The translations under genes and the position numbers were made by a program. A stretch of 10,841 nt of DNA from contig CAZYSP010000018.1 in NCBI GenBank assembly GCA_964650285.1, positions 1 to 10,841 of the forward strand, given 5' to 3'. Source of the stretch: JACPJP01 sp964650285 (GTDB taxonomy: Archaea > Nanobdellota > Nanobdellia > Woesearchaeales > GW2011-AR4). Positions within the stretch are counted from its first letter, which is position 1. Every line of letters starts with the position of its first letter. The notes under the pieces are model-generated. The model was given only the letters and a program-made list of their open reading frames with translations, was not told where the DNA came from and ran no database searches. Positions 1 to 7,977 of the stretch are shown one piece after another.

Positions 1-3
1 AAA

Positions 4-3000
4 ATGAGAGAAGATATTAATAATTATTTTGGGGAGATAGAACATAATGTTGCTGCTGCATATAAGGTAGCAAATAAAGCAAGAAAGCGAGGGTATGACC
101 CAGAAGAACAAGTGTGCATACCTTTAACCAAAAACATGGCCGAGAGAGTAGAGGGAATGATTGGCGCTTTAATACCAAATATAATAAATTCTGGGTTATC
201 AAAGAGGATACAAGAACTAGAAAAAAAGTATGGTAAATTAGACTGGAGAGTAGCTCTTTCTATATCCTTGGAAGTTGTCAATGAAAAGTTCTGTAAATTT
301 GAAGACAAAATAAAAGCAATGGAAGCAGGCATAAGGGTGGGCTTAGCATACTTAACTCTTGGGGTGGTTTCAAGTCCTTTAGAGGGGTTTGTTGAATTAA
401 AATTAAAGAAGAGGAGGGATGGAAAAGAATATTTCTGTTTGATGTATTCCGGGCCTATAAGAAGTGCTGGCGGGACAGCTGGAGCTCTTTCTGTGGTTAT
501 AGCAGACTACATAAGAAAAAAAATGGGCTATGATGTGTACGATGCCACAGAAAAGGAAATAAGGAGGATGGTAACTGAGCTTCACGATTATCATGAGAGG
601 GTTACAAATTTACAATATTTGCCTAGTGAGAAAGAAATAAGGTTTATTGTCAAAAATTTGCCAGTACAGGTAGATGGAGACTCTTCCGAGAACATAGAAG
701 TTTCTAATTACAAGGATTTAGACAGAATCGAAACAAATAAAATAAGAAGCGGGCCGTGCCTTGTACTGGGGGAATGTGTAGCACAAAAAGCTTCAAAACT
801 CTGGGACACCCTATCTAGGTGGTCAAAAGATTTTGATATGGCGCATTGGTCTTTTTTTGGCGAATTTGTCTCTTTACAGAAAAATGCCAAAGCAAAAAAC
901 AAACAAAGTAAAAACAAAATACTGCCAGTATACACTTTTATAGAAGATTTGGTAGCAGGAAGACCTGTTTTGTCGCATCCTCTAGCAGCTGGGGGCTTTA
1001 GATTAAGATACGGGAGAGGCAGAATTTCTGGCTATTCATCAACATCAATACATCCATCTACCATGCATATATTAAAAAAATATCTGGCAACAGGAACACA
1101 ACTCAAACTAGAGAGGCCCGGGAAAGCAACAGCAATAACTGTTTGTGACAGTATTGAAGGGCCTATTGTAAAATTACAAGACGACAGTGTTTTAAGGCTG
1201 GATGATGAAAAGATTGCAAAAAAGGTAGTAAATGATATAAAAGAGATATTATTTTTAGGGGATATTCTAATAAGTTATGGAGACTTCTACAACAGGGCCC
1301 ATACATTACTGCCCCCAGGCTATTGTGAGGAGTGGTGGATTTTAGAAGTTGAGCGTGCAGTCGTTAACACATTTGGAACTTTAGACGTTGAAAAATTAGC
1401 ATCTCTAGTGGAAATTGAAAAAATCTTTTTGGAAAAATTATTCAAAGATCCTGTAGATACCAGGGTAACTGCAAAAACAGCATTTGCAATATCAAGGAAA
1501 CTAAATACACCATTACATCCAAAATACACATATCACTGGAAACTAATATCTGCAGAGAATTTTTTTGATTTATTAAATTATATTGCTGATTCGAGAATAA
1601 CCTCTACAGAAGAGGAGGTAACAAAAATAATAATTAAATATGATGAACATTTAAAATCAATTCTTGACAAGTTAGGCATTCCACATTTGGTTACAAATAA
1701 AGAATTTATAGTTATAGAAGATGATAATGCTCACACAATTTCTGAAATCTTTAACTTAAATAGGCGTACAGAAAAAAATATAATTGAAATAGACCAAGAA
1801 ACAAATAAAAATCCTGATGTCCTTTCACTTGTAAATAAAATTTCTGATGTAAAAATAAGGGATAAATCTGGCATCTTTATAGGTGCTAGGATGGGCAGGC
1901 CAGAGAAGGCTAAAATGAGAAAATTAACAGGGAGCCCGCATGTACTGTTTCCTATTGGTGAAGAAGGAGGCAGATTAAGGTCTTTCCAAAGCACTTTTGA
2001 GAGCAATAAGATAACAGCAGAATTCCCAATCTTTTATTGTGAAAAGTGCAACAAAAAAACGATCTTTAGTATATGCGAGGTATGCGACAGTAAAACAAAA
2101 AAAAGATATTATTGCAATACCTGTGGTTTGATAGATAAAGAAGAATGTAGACACGGGTGTGCAGCTACTTATACAAAACAGACAATAAATATTAAAGAGT
2201 ATTTTGATGGATATTTAAAAAAACTCAATATTAAGACATATCCAGATCTTATAAAAGGTGTTAGGGGGACCGCGAATAAAAATCATATACCAGAACATTT
2301 CATAAAAGGTGTTTTTAGGGCAAGGTACGATCTATGCGTTAATAAAGAGGGCACAATAAGGTATGATATGACTCAACTTCCTATAACACACTTTAAGCCT
2401 AAGGAAATAAATGCGCCTGTTGAAAAGCTTAGGCAGCTGGGTTATAAAGAGGATGTTTTTGGTGCTGAGCTTGTAAATGAGTACCAGATACTCGAGCTTA
2501 TGCCACAAGACGTAATATTGCCTGCATGCAATGAAAGCCCAGAATTAGGAGCAGATAAAATTCTTCTCAAAGCTTCTTTTTTTGTTGATGATATGTTAAA
2601 AGAGCTCTACAAGCTTGACAAATTCTATAATATGGAATCAGAAAAAGACCTGCTAGGAACATTAGTTGTAGTACTTGCTCCACATACATCCGCAGCAGTT
2701 GTAGGCAGAATCATAGGGTTTTCAAAAACCCAAGGATTGTTTGCACACCCTATGCTTCACGCAGCCACTAGAAGAGACTGCGACGGCGATGAAGCTTCTG
2801 TAACACTACTTATGGATGTGATGTTAAATTTCTCTAAGCAATACCTTCCTGATAAAAGAGGGTCCACACAAGATGCGCCATTAGTTTTAACATCTAAACT
2901 TATACCTGCCGAAGTTGATGATATGGCCTTTGATTTGGATATAGCCTGGAAATATCCTCTAGAGTTTTATGAAGCGTGCATGAACTTTAAACAACCACGA

Positions 3001-3528
3001 GAAGTTGAAATCGAGCAGTTTGGCAAGAGGCTGGAGACAAATGACCAATATCATAATTTCGGTTTTACACATAATGTTTCTGATATGAACATAGGTGCAG
3101 TATGTTCTGCATATAAAATAATCCCTTCTATGGAAGATAAACTTAAAGGGCAAATGGAACTAGCGGATAAGATAAGGGCTGTTGATGAGTTGGATGTGGC
3201 CAGGTTAGTAATAGAAAAACACCTTATTAGAGATATAAAAGGGAACTTAAGAAAATTCTCAATACAACAGTTTAGATGCAGCACATGCAATGAAAAATAC
3301 AGAAGACCGCCTCTTATTGGGAAATGTCTAAAATGTGACGGAAAAATCATCTTTACAATATCTGAGGGTTCTATAGTAAAATATCTCGAGCCTGCAATAT
3401 CTCTAGCGGATAAATATAACTTGCCCTTATATTTGAAACAAAGCCTTGAGCTTACTAAAAGGGGAGTAGAAAGCCTGTTTGGCAAGGAAAAGGAAAAACA
3501 GGAAGGGCTTGGTAGATGGTTTGGGTAA
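4..3528 (+). CDS. polC: DNA polymerase D large subunit (DP2), catalytic
   Basis: Catalytic large subunit of archaeal replicative polymerase PolD, which works with the small exonuclease subunit DP1 (not in this window). The 1174 residues show the family landmarks in order: an N-terminal region opening like other DP2 proteins, the conserved GPIRSAGGTA block (about 150-159), a Cys-rich zinc region (C679, C682, C691, C694, C704, C707, C715, C719), the active-site motif RRDCDGDE with the acidic pair D927 and D929, and a C-terminal zinc finger (C1092, C1095, C1108, C1111) in the CSTC...YRRPP context. The protein is about 90 residues shorter than the Pyrococcus protein (about 1263). Most of the loss lies after the last zinc finger, where the chain ends in a PCNA-binding-like QEGLGRWF. 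No intein interrupts the active site. The ATG at 4 fits the usual family N-terminus, but only three upstream bases are visible, so its promoter and any upstream operon partner cannot be judged. Confidence 0.97.
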   Translation: MREDINNYFGEIEHNVAAAYKVANKARKRGYDPEEQVCIPLTKNMAERVEGMIGALIPNIINSGLSKRIQELEKKYGKLDWRVALSISLEVVNEKFCKFEDKIKAMEAGIRVGLAYLTLGVVSSPLEGFVELKLKKRRDGKEYFCLMYSGPIRSAGGTAGALSVVIADYIRKKMGYDVYDATEKEIRRMVTELHDYHERVTNLQYLPSEKEIRFIVKNLPVQVDGDSSENIEVSNYKDLDRIETNKIRSGPCLVLGECVAQKASKLWDTLSRWSKDFDMAHWSFFGEFVSLQKNAKAKNKQSKNKILPVYTFIEDLVAGRPVLSHPLAAGGFRLRYGRGRISGYSSTSIHPSTMHILKKYLATGTQLKLERPGKATAITVCDSIEGPIVKLQDDSVLRLDDEKIAKKVVNDIKEILFLGDILISYGDFYNRAHTLLPPGYCEEWWILEVERAVVNTFGTLDVEKLASLVEIEKIFLEKLFKDPVDTRVTAKTAFAISRKLNTPLHPKYTYHWKLISAENFFDLLNYIADSRITSTEEEVTKIIIKYDEHLKSILDKLGIPHLVTNKEFIVIEDDNAHTISEIFNLNRRTEKNIIEIDQETNKNPDVLSLVNKISDVKIRDKSGIFIGARMGRPEKAKMRKLTGSPHVLFPIGEEGGRLRSFQSTFESNKITAEFPIFYCEKCNKKTIFSICEVCDSKTKKRYYCNTCGLIDKEECRHGCAATYTKQTINIKEYFDGYLKKLNIKTYPDLIKGVRGTANKNHIPEHFIKGVFRARYDLCVNKEGTIRYDMTQLPITHFKPKEINAPVEKLRQLGYKEDVFGAELVNEYQILELMPQDVILPACNESPELGADKILLKASFFVDDMLKELYKLDKFYNMESEKDLLGTLVVVLAPHTSAAVVGRIIGFSKTQGLFAHPMLHAATRRDCDGDEASVTLLMDVMLNFSKQYLPDKRGSTQDAPLVLTSKLIPAEVDDMAFDLDIAWKYPLEFYEACMNFKQPREVEIEQFGKRLETNDQYHNFGFTHNVSDMNIGAVCSAYKIIPSMEDKLKGQMELADKIRAVDELDVARLVIEKHLIRDIKGNLRKFSIQQFRCSTCNEKYRRPPLIGKCLKCDGKIIFTISEGSIVKYLEPAISLADKYNLPLYLKQSLELTKRGVESLFGKEKEKQEGLGRWFG

Positions 3529-3537
3529 AGTATTAAA

Positions 3538-3957
3538 TTATAACCTTACCTTAGATTTTATAGTATGCCTTGCTCCACATGCAGTGCACTTCAGAAAACT
3601 GAAGTTTCCTTCTTTTTCTATTTTTGTATCTGGTTTGCCGCATTCGTAACAGAATACATAAGAATTAGCATACTGTTTTATCTTTTCATTAATCCTAGAT
3701 GCAGGGACTTTGGTTCCCATTATAACGCTTCCACTTTTTTTTATTTCTCCAGGTGTTGCCAATTCTCTTAATATGAACTTTAGCATGTTTTCAGGATTTC
3801 TGCCAAGGATGTTAGCTATTTGCAAAAAATTACTTATTACTGTCCTATTGCCTTGTATATGGCCATTTACCTTGGGTATCTCAAATCTTTCTTTCTGAAA
3901 AACATGTTCTGGCAGTTCTTTCCTTACCTTCTCTAAAAGCTTTTTATATTCTTCCAT
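3538..3957 (-). CDS. eif2b: Translation initiation factor aIF2 subunit beta
   Basis: Beta subunit of the heterotrimeric archaeal initiation factor 2, which with alpha and gamma delivers initiator tRNA to the small ribosomal subunit. Numbered from the upstream ATG, the protein has a short N-terminal helix, the aIF2-beta core with the hallmark GNRTVISNF (38-46), the LKFILRELATPG segment (61-72), and a C-terminal zinc ribbon with C105, C108, C126 and C129. Length (139-141 residues) is normal. Two in-frame ATGs exist, at 3963 and 3957. I chose 3957: a TATA box (TTTAAATA on the minus strand, 3987-3980) is centred 26.5 bases upstream of it, predicting a leaderless message beginning at that ATG, and no ribosome-binding site precedes either ATG. 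The gene converges on DP2 with nine bases between the stops and diverges from the SpoIIM-family gene. Confidence 0.95.
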   Translation of the reverse strand: MEEYKKLLEKVRKELPEHVFQKERFEIPKVNGHIQGNRTVISNFLQIANILGRNPENMLKFILRELATPGEIKKSGSVIMGTKVPASRINEKIKQYANSYVFCYECGKPDTKIEKEGNFSFLKCTACGARHTIKSKVRL

Positions 3958-3979
3958 GTTCATGGGTATTTCTTGTTCA

Positions 3980-3987
3980 TATTTAAA
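3980..3987 (-). promoter_or_regulatory. TATA box of the aIF2-beta gene
   Basis: TTTAAATA read on the minus strand, preceded by an A-rich BRE-like stretch. Its centre is 26.5 bases from the ATG at 3957, the archaeal spacing for a transcript starting at the codon itself. It is only about 20 bases from the ATG at 3963, which argues against that longer start. Confidence 0.65.
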
Positions 3988-4018
3988 CTTAATTATTGAT
4001 TAGAGCATATTAAAAAAG

Positions 4019-4026
4019 TATATAAA
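4019..4026 (+). promoter_or_regulatory. TATA box of the SpoIIM-family gene
   Basis: TATATAAA preceded by a run of A (4012-4017) acting as a BRE-like element. The centre lies 26.5 bases before the ATG at 4049, predicting a leaderless message. No Shine-Dalgarno sequence is present between it and the start. It lies about 32 bases from the divergent aIF2-beta TATA box. Confidence 0.65.
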
Positions 4027-4048
4027 TAAGGCATATTTTAGACAAGGT

Positions 4049-4900
4049 ATGGTATTAGAATCCTTACTTAACCCTTTAAAGGCTGAAAAGAAGCCTTGGG
4101 AGATGTTTTTTATAGGGTTTCTTTATTCTTCTATTGCTATAGTTCTGTCTTTGTGGATTTTTAAAGACCAGGCAAGCGTAGTAATGGTTTTTTTTACAGT
4201 TATGGCCTGCCTTCCCATAGTTTATAACACAATGAGACTTGAAGAAAGTAAAGATTTAGAAATATCTGAAGAAATAACCCTTCTGAAAGAGCATAATAAA
4301 GCAATTGTTTTCTTGATGTTTCTTTTTTTGGGTATGACTGTGTCTTTTGTAGTCTGGTATGTTTTTCTACCTTCCGGGACTATAGGTATGGTTTTTGGCA
4401 TGCAAACTACTACGATAGAAGCGATTAACAATCAGGTATCCGGCAATGCCTACCAACAATTTTCTACTTTCTCCAAAATACTTCTTAATAATATCAAGGT
4501 CCTGGCATTTGCAATATTATTTGCGTTTATTTACGGGGCCGGGGCAATTTTTATTTTGACATGGAATGCAAGTGTTATAGGCGCTGCTATAGGGTCTTTT
4601 ATTAGGTCAAATATAGGTGATTATGCAGGGGCTATAGGCCTTTATCAAATTTCAGATTACTTTAGTCTTGCATCCATTGGGCTGCTAAGATATTCATTGC
4701 ACGGCATCCCGGAAATACTAGGTTATATTGTTGGGGGTTTAGCTGGAGGTATAATTTCTGTGGCGATAATAAAAAAACATTACAAAGATGAAAAGTTTTC
4801 ACACATAATTTTTGATATTTCCGAATTGCTGATAATATCACTATTATTCTTGTTGTTGGCAGCCGCTTTAGAAGTTTGGGTAACCCCAATCTTATTCTAA
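4049..4900 (+). CDS. SpoIIM-family integral membrane protein
   Basis: A 283-residue polytopic membrane protein of the stage II sporulation protein M (SpoIIM/DUF95) family. Archaea do not sporulate; the family is widespread in bacteria and archaea and its archaeal role is not established. Hydrophobic segments lie near residues 19-38, 43-61, 88-109, 151-172, 173-186, 197-215, 222-242 and 256-277. Two family landmarks are visible: the LLNNIKVLAFAIL block with following small-residue helix (145-185), and the HGIPEILGYIVGG block (218-230) with conserved His, Pro and Glu. There is no cleavable signal peptide. The ATG at 4049 is fixed by a TATA box 26.5 bases upstream. The stop overlaps the tail of the convergent RPA-like gene by nine bases. 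Family call is confident; function is unknown. Confidence 0.88.
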   Translation: MVLESLLNPLKAEKKPWEMFFIGFLYSSIAIVLSLWIFKDQASVVMVFFTVMACLPIVYNTMRLEESKDLEISEEITLLKEHNKAIVFLMFLFLGMTVSFVVWYVFLPSGTIGMVFGMQTTTIEAINNQVSGNAYQQFSTFSKILLNNIKVLAFAILFAFIYGAGAIFILTWNASVIGAAIGSFIRSNIGDYAGAIGLYQISDYFSLASIGLLRYSLHGIPEILGYIVGGLAGGIISVAIIKKHYKDEKFSHIIFDISELLIISLLFLLLAAALEVWVTPILF

Positions 4901-5542
4901 AACCTTTAATTTTCCAGGCTTAACCTCAAAAATATCTCCTTCCTTTAGAAGAGCATCAATCCTCTTATCTATGTCTCCAATATCTCTTGATGAGAGATCT
5001 TCAATAGAAACACCAGCACCTTTGTCAAGGTCTTTTATCAACTTAATAATCTTGTTGTTAGTACCTAAATCAACAACACTTTCTTCAACTTGGTTGCTGT
5101 TTGAAACAAGGTTATTGTTATCCTGGGCACTATTATCTTGTGGGGCATTCCCTAATTCTAATTTTCTTACTTTTGCCCAAGCAGGAGCGATCTTCTTTAT
5201 CACCTCAATAAGTATATATTTTTCTGAAGAGAATTCTCTTGGCCTACCGATTATAAGCACAATATCACTTACATTTATTTTATCTAATAACACATCATTT
5301 TCAAAAACTCTGGCAGAAATTTTTCCCGTGCCATCATCTATAGTTAATATCTTATAATTGTTTATCTCTGATTTTTGCACTACAACGCCCATTATATTAA
5401 TTCTAGATATTTCCCGGTCATTTGCTTCAAGATAGTTGGGAGCAAAACCCTCTGTTTTTATGTATTTAAAATTAAGTATATCTTTGATTCTTATCTTATA
5501 TGCAGTCTGCCTTTTTTGAAATCTTTGTTCTGCTTCAGGCAA
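4892..5542 (-). CDS. RPA-like single-stranded DNA-binding OB-fold protein
   Basis: Likely a subunit of archaeal replication protein A, which coats single-stranded DNA in replication and repair. Counting from the TTG at 5542 (216 residues), it has the RPA32/41-type opening KRQTAYKIRIKDIL (10-23), one OB fold (about 48-118, with LTIDDGTGKISARVF at 66-80 and a GRPREFSSEKYILIEVI strand pair), the following APAWAKVRKLEL helix, a 30-residue Asn/Gln/Ser-rich linker, and a C-terminal winged-helix-like domain (about 162-216) as in RPA32. The longest ORF begins at an ATG at 5572, but that codon is only 13 bases from the TATA box. A GGGGGTG ribosome-binding site sits 8 bases before the TTG, so I place the start there. 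It overlaps the SpoIIM-family gene tail to tail by nine bases. It could instead be an RPA-associated accessory protein; the OB fold call is firm. Confidence 0.85.
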   Translation of the reverse strand: MPEAEQRFQKRQTAYKIRIKDILNFKYIKTEGFAPNYLEANDREISRINIMGVVVQKSEINNYKILTIDDGTGKISARVFENDVLLDKINVSDIVLIIGRPREFSSEKYILIEVIKKIAPAWAKVRKLELGNAPQDNSAQDNNNLVSNSNQVEESVVDLGTNNKIIKLIKDLDKGAGVSIEDLSSRDIGDIDKRIDALLKEGDIFEVKPGKLKVLE

Positions 5543-5550
5543 GAAATTAA

Positions 5551-5557
5551 CACCCCC
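5551..5557 (-). promoter_or_regulatory. Ribosome-binding site deciding a TTG start
   Basis: GGGGGTG on the minus strand, eight bases before the TTG at 5542-5540. The identical GGGGGTG heptamer precedes the TBP gene. It lies inside the longer ATG-initiated reading frame, where a perfect ribosome-binding site would be unexpected, and so supports the internal TTG as the true start. Confidence 0.6.
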
Positions 5558-5580
5558 AAAACAAAGCAACATTATGGTGT

Positions 5581-5588
5581 TTATATAT
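5581..5588 (-). promoter_or_regulatory. TATA box of the RPA-like gene
   Basis: ATATATAA on the minus strand after an A-run (5589-5593). The predicted transcript start is near 5558, giving a leader of about 16 bases that contains the GGGGGTG site. An ATG at 5572 would lie upstream of that transcript start. Confidence 0.55.
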
Positions 5589-5665
5589 TTTTTGTAGATA
5601 AATACAATACATTATAAGTATTATATAGGAAATAAATAGTGTAAATACTTCTTATAGTTTGCTTA

Positions 5666-5720
5666 GGGCATATTTTTCTAATTTGATCACTTAGTCGCCC
5701 TTATGAATGCAAATATGCCC
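5666..5720. repeat. 10-bp perfect inverted repeat at the small ORF start
   Basis: GGGCATATTT at 5666-5675 and its exact reverse complement AAATATGCCC at 5711-5720, separated by 35 bases. The loop contains the ATG at 5703, and the right arm contains the alternative ATG at 5715. It could be a hairpin controlling the small ORF. A 10-bp match with this spacing can also arise by chance in 10 kb of AT-rich DNA. Confidence 0.4.
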
Positions 5721-5846
5721 GAAATATTACTATATGCTAAGATTTTTTTTATCTTTGTAATAGGCGTGATCCTAGGTCGCCTTACAATGACAATCCAATA
5801 TGCTTTAATGAAACCAGTTAAAAAAGCAGAAGCAAAGGCCGTATAG
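5703..5846 (+). CDS. Small single-pass membrane protein, hypothetical
   Basis: A 47-residue ORF (ATG at 5703, TAG at 5844) in an otherwise gene-free gap. It has a short N-terminus (MNANMPE), one strongly hydrophobic helix (about residues 8-25, ILLYAKIFFIFVIGVILG), then an Arg, a mildly amphipathic stretch and a Lys-rich tail ending KPVKKAEAKAV. Positive charges after the helix predict N-out, C-in topology. I do not recognise a family. Support for being real: coherent membrane-protein architecture, GC content closer to the flanking genes than to the adjacent AT-rich spacer, and its filling of the only sizeable gap between two minus-strand genes. Against it: the promoter is weak (a possible TATA at 5651-5658) and there is no good ribosome-binding site. 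A second in-frame ATG at 5715 gives a 43-residue form. Confidence 0.55.
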   Translation: MNANMPEILLYAKIFFIFVIGVILGRLTMTIQYALMKPVKKAEAKAV

Positions 5847-5920
5847 AACTCTTTTTGGTTATACATTAAACAATAAGTAAGTTATCTATGCATAATACAA
5901 AAAGTATAAGAAATAAGATA

Positions 5921-7954
5921 TCAAATCTTACTTAAAAATCCCCTACGCGGCTCAAATACTTCACCAACTCTTCTTAATTTTTCTAAAACTTCTTCTGCCT
6001 TTGCTTCCTCAATGCCCTTGTTTTTTGCTTCCTCGATTATATCATCAATTGGAATAGTTTTTCCTACTTTGCTCTCTAAATCATTAATGATTTCCTTTAC
6101 TACACTTATATGGCTTCTTTGAGATGCAGGAATTCCGGTTGTTATTCTGTCAATATCTATCTTTCCAGTTTCCTTGTCTAGGCCAACCTCCATCAAGCAA
6201 TATTCGACAAGCTCAATAGCCCTTTTTGCATCTTCCTCTGTTGCTTTATTGCTCAACCTTAACCTTGCAGATGCTTCTGTGAGCCTTACGAGAGCTTCTA
6301 ATTGTCTTGCTGATATGGGGATTGCTTTTATGCCTTCTTCTACTCCCCCGCTAAGACGCATTTTAAGATAAAAATCCTTTATTTCTTGTAAAGCTCTATT
6401 TGTAATACTTGGGTCAAATTTCTGCTTTGCATATGCAATGTACTTCCTTAGAAAATCTGTAGGTATTTCAGGCTCATAAATGTCAGGGTTCTGATGTAGT
6501 TTAAGTATATGGCTTGCCATCTTTTCATCCCTAGTCTCATCTGGCAAGTCCTTAATCGGGAAAATAAGATCAAATCTGTTGATTAATGCAGGAGGCATGT
6601 CTATCTGTTCTGCAATTATTCCGTAAGGATCAAACCTGCCAAATTTTGGGTTTGCAGCTGCAAGTACTGTAGTCCTAGAGATTAAAGTTGCTTGTATGTT
6701 TGCCTTTGAAATGCTTATAGTCTGTTGTTCAAGTGCTTCATGCATGGCATCCCTGTCTTCCGGGGTCATTTTATCCATCTCGTCTATACAACAAATACCA
6801 TTAGACGCCAAAACCAATGCACCAGCTTCCAGGCTCCAACCTTTCAAAAATTCATCCTTTACAACAGAAGCAGTCAATCCAGCGCCCGAAACCCCCCTGC
6901 CAGACACATACCTACCCTTGGGCGCCATAGTACCAATTCTTTTTAACATTACACTTTTTCCACTTCCTGGGTCACCAACAAGCAAAATATGTGTGTCTCC
7001 TCTGCTGACAACCTTGTCGATTCTGACCTTTCTAACGCCACCTACAAGCTGTAATAACAGGGCTTCTTTAACTTTTCCATAACCATATATAGAAGGTGCG
7101 GCAGAAGCAATAAGTTTCGAAAACAATTCCGGATCCTGAGAAAGATCAATTATTTTTTGCTCATCTTCTTCTGAAATTTTAACCTCATAAAAAGTTTCCT
7201 CAACTGCTTCAATGTAATTTCCCTCTACCATGAGGTCAAATCTAGTTGATTTAGACCCGGTCTTTAATATAATGGGGACTTCTTTAATGACACCAACAAC
7301 ACTAATCTTACTGCCAGGGTTTGTCTTTTTCTCACTAAGCGGGCTTACCAAGTCGTCCTTAAGAAGGATATTGATTCTTTTTGGTTGCTCGCCGCCTTCG
7401 AGGCTTTCAGGAACCTCCTCTAAGACAATTCCCTGGGCATCAACAAGTTCTTTGCAGAGCAAAACAAATTTTCCCTTTCTTCCACAGCCGCACTTTGAAG
7501 GCTCCTTAAAACTTCCATTTAACTGCAAAACATTGATTATATTGCCACATACAGGGCACTCAAACTTTGCAGTAGTTACCTGCGGCCTTACATCTGATTT
7601 CTGCCTTACAATACCTTCAGTATACATAAGTTTGTTGATGTGTTTGCTTCTTATGTTCCTTATCATAATCTTCTGGTTGCTAGGCAGATTTTTAAAACGC
7701 ACCTTAAAACCTTTTATATTCTCCAGGTCGAATTGCTCTATTGCTAATTCAATTGCCTTTATGGTATCTTCTGGATTTTCCAACAACTCATTAGCCAAAT
7801 CAATGTCAAACTTAGAAAGCTCTACAAAATCCACAATAACAAATTTATTGTCTTTTCTTAAATTTTCAACAATCTGCGAATAGTAAAAAGACTCCAGAAA
7901 ATCTTGGAAACTCTTTATTTGCTCTGACGCATCTGTCTTAACTAATTCTTGCAT
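5921..7954 (-). CDS. mcm: Replicative DNA helicase MCM
   Basis: The single archaeal MCM, an AAA+ helicase that forms a ring and unwinds DNA at the fork. In its 677 residues: an N-terminal A domain (about 1-95), an OB/zinc domain with zinc ligands C133, C136, C155 and C157, then the AAA+ core with Walker A GDPGSGKS (327-334, K333), Walker B CCIDEMD (388-394, D391/E392), sensor-1 Asn in AAANP, and the arginine finger in INRFDLIF (R460). The C-terminal winged helix (about 610-677) ends the protein. All catalytic motifs are intact and length is typical. The ATG at 7954 has a TATA box centred 27.5 bases upstream, so the message may be leaderless. A GAGGTG at 7965-7970 ten bases upstream could also serve if transcription starts earlier. 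It follows TBP on the same strand after 75 bases with its own promoter. Confidence 0.97.
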   Translation of the reverse strand: MQELVKTDASEQIKSFQDFLESFYYSQIVENLRKDNKFVIVDFVELSKFDIDLANELLENPEDTIKAIELAIEQFDLENIKGFKVRFKNLPSNQKIMIRNIRSKHINKLMYTEGIVRQKSDVRPQVTTAKFECPVCGNIINVLQLNGSFKEPSKCGCGRKGKFVLLCKELVDAQGIVLEEVPESLEGGEQPKRINILLKDDLVSPLSEKKTNPGSKISVVGVIKEVPIILKTGSKSTRFDLMVEGNYIEAVEETFYEVKISEEDEQKIIDLSQDPELFSKLIASAAPSIYGYGKVKEALLLQLVGGVRKVRIDKVVSRGDTHILLVGDPGSGKSVMLKRIGTMAPKGRYVSGRGVSGAGLTASVVKDEFLKGWSLEAGALVLASNGICCIDEMDKMTPEDRDAMHEALEQQTISISKANIQATLISRTTVLAAANPKFGRFDPYGIIAEQIDMPPALINRFDLIFPIKDLPDETRDEKMASHILKLHQNPDIYEPEIPTDFLRKYIAYAKQKFDPSITNRALQEIKDFYLKMRLSGGVEEGIKAIPISARQLEALVRLTEASARLRLSNKATEEDAKRAIELVEYCLMEVGLDKETGKIDIDRITTGIPASQRSHISVVKEIINDLESKVGKTIPIDDIIEEAKNKGIEEAKAEEVLEKLRRVGEVFEPRRGFLSKI

Positions 7955-7977
7955 GAATTACATACACCTCTTACTTA

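Noticed and set aside
3051..3485. A 144-codon minus-strand ORF inside the DP2 gene
   Set aside because: Antisense to the conserved C-terminal zinc-finger region of DP2; no independent evidence.
7230..7883. A 217-codon plus-strand ORF inside mcm
   Set aside because: It is the antisense shadow of a gene with complete helicase motifs and shows no protein-family features of its own.
7965..7970. GAGGTG as the definite ribosome-binding site of mcm
   Set aside because: It sits ten bases from the ATG and upstream of the start predicted from the only good TATA box, so it cannot be called with confidence.
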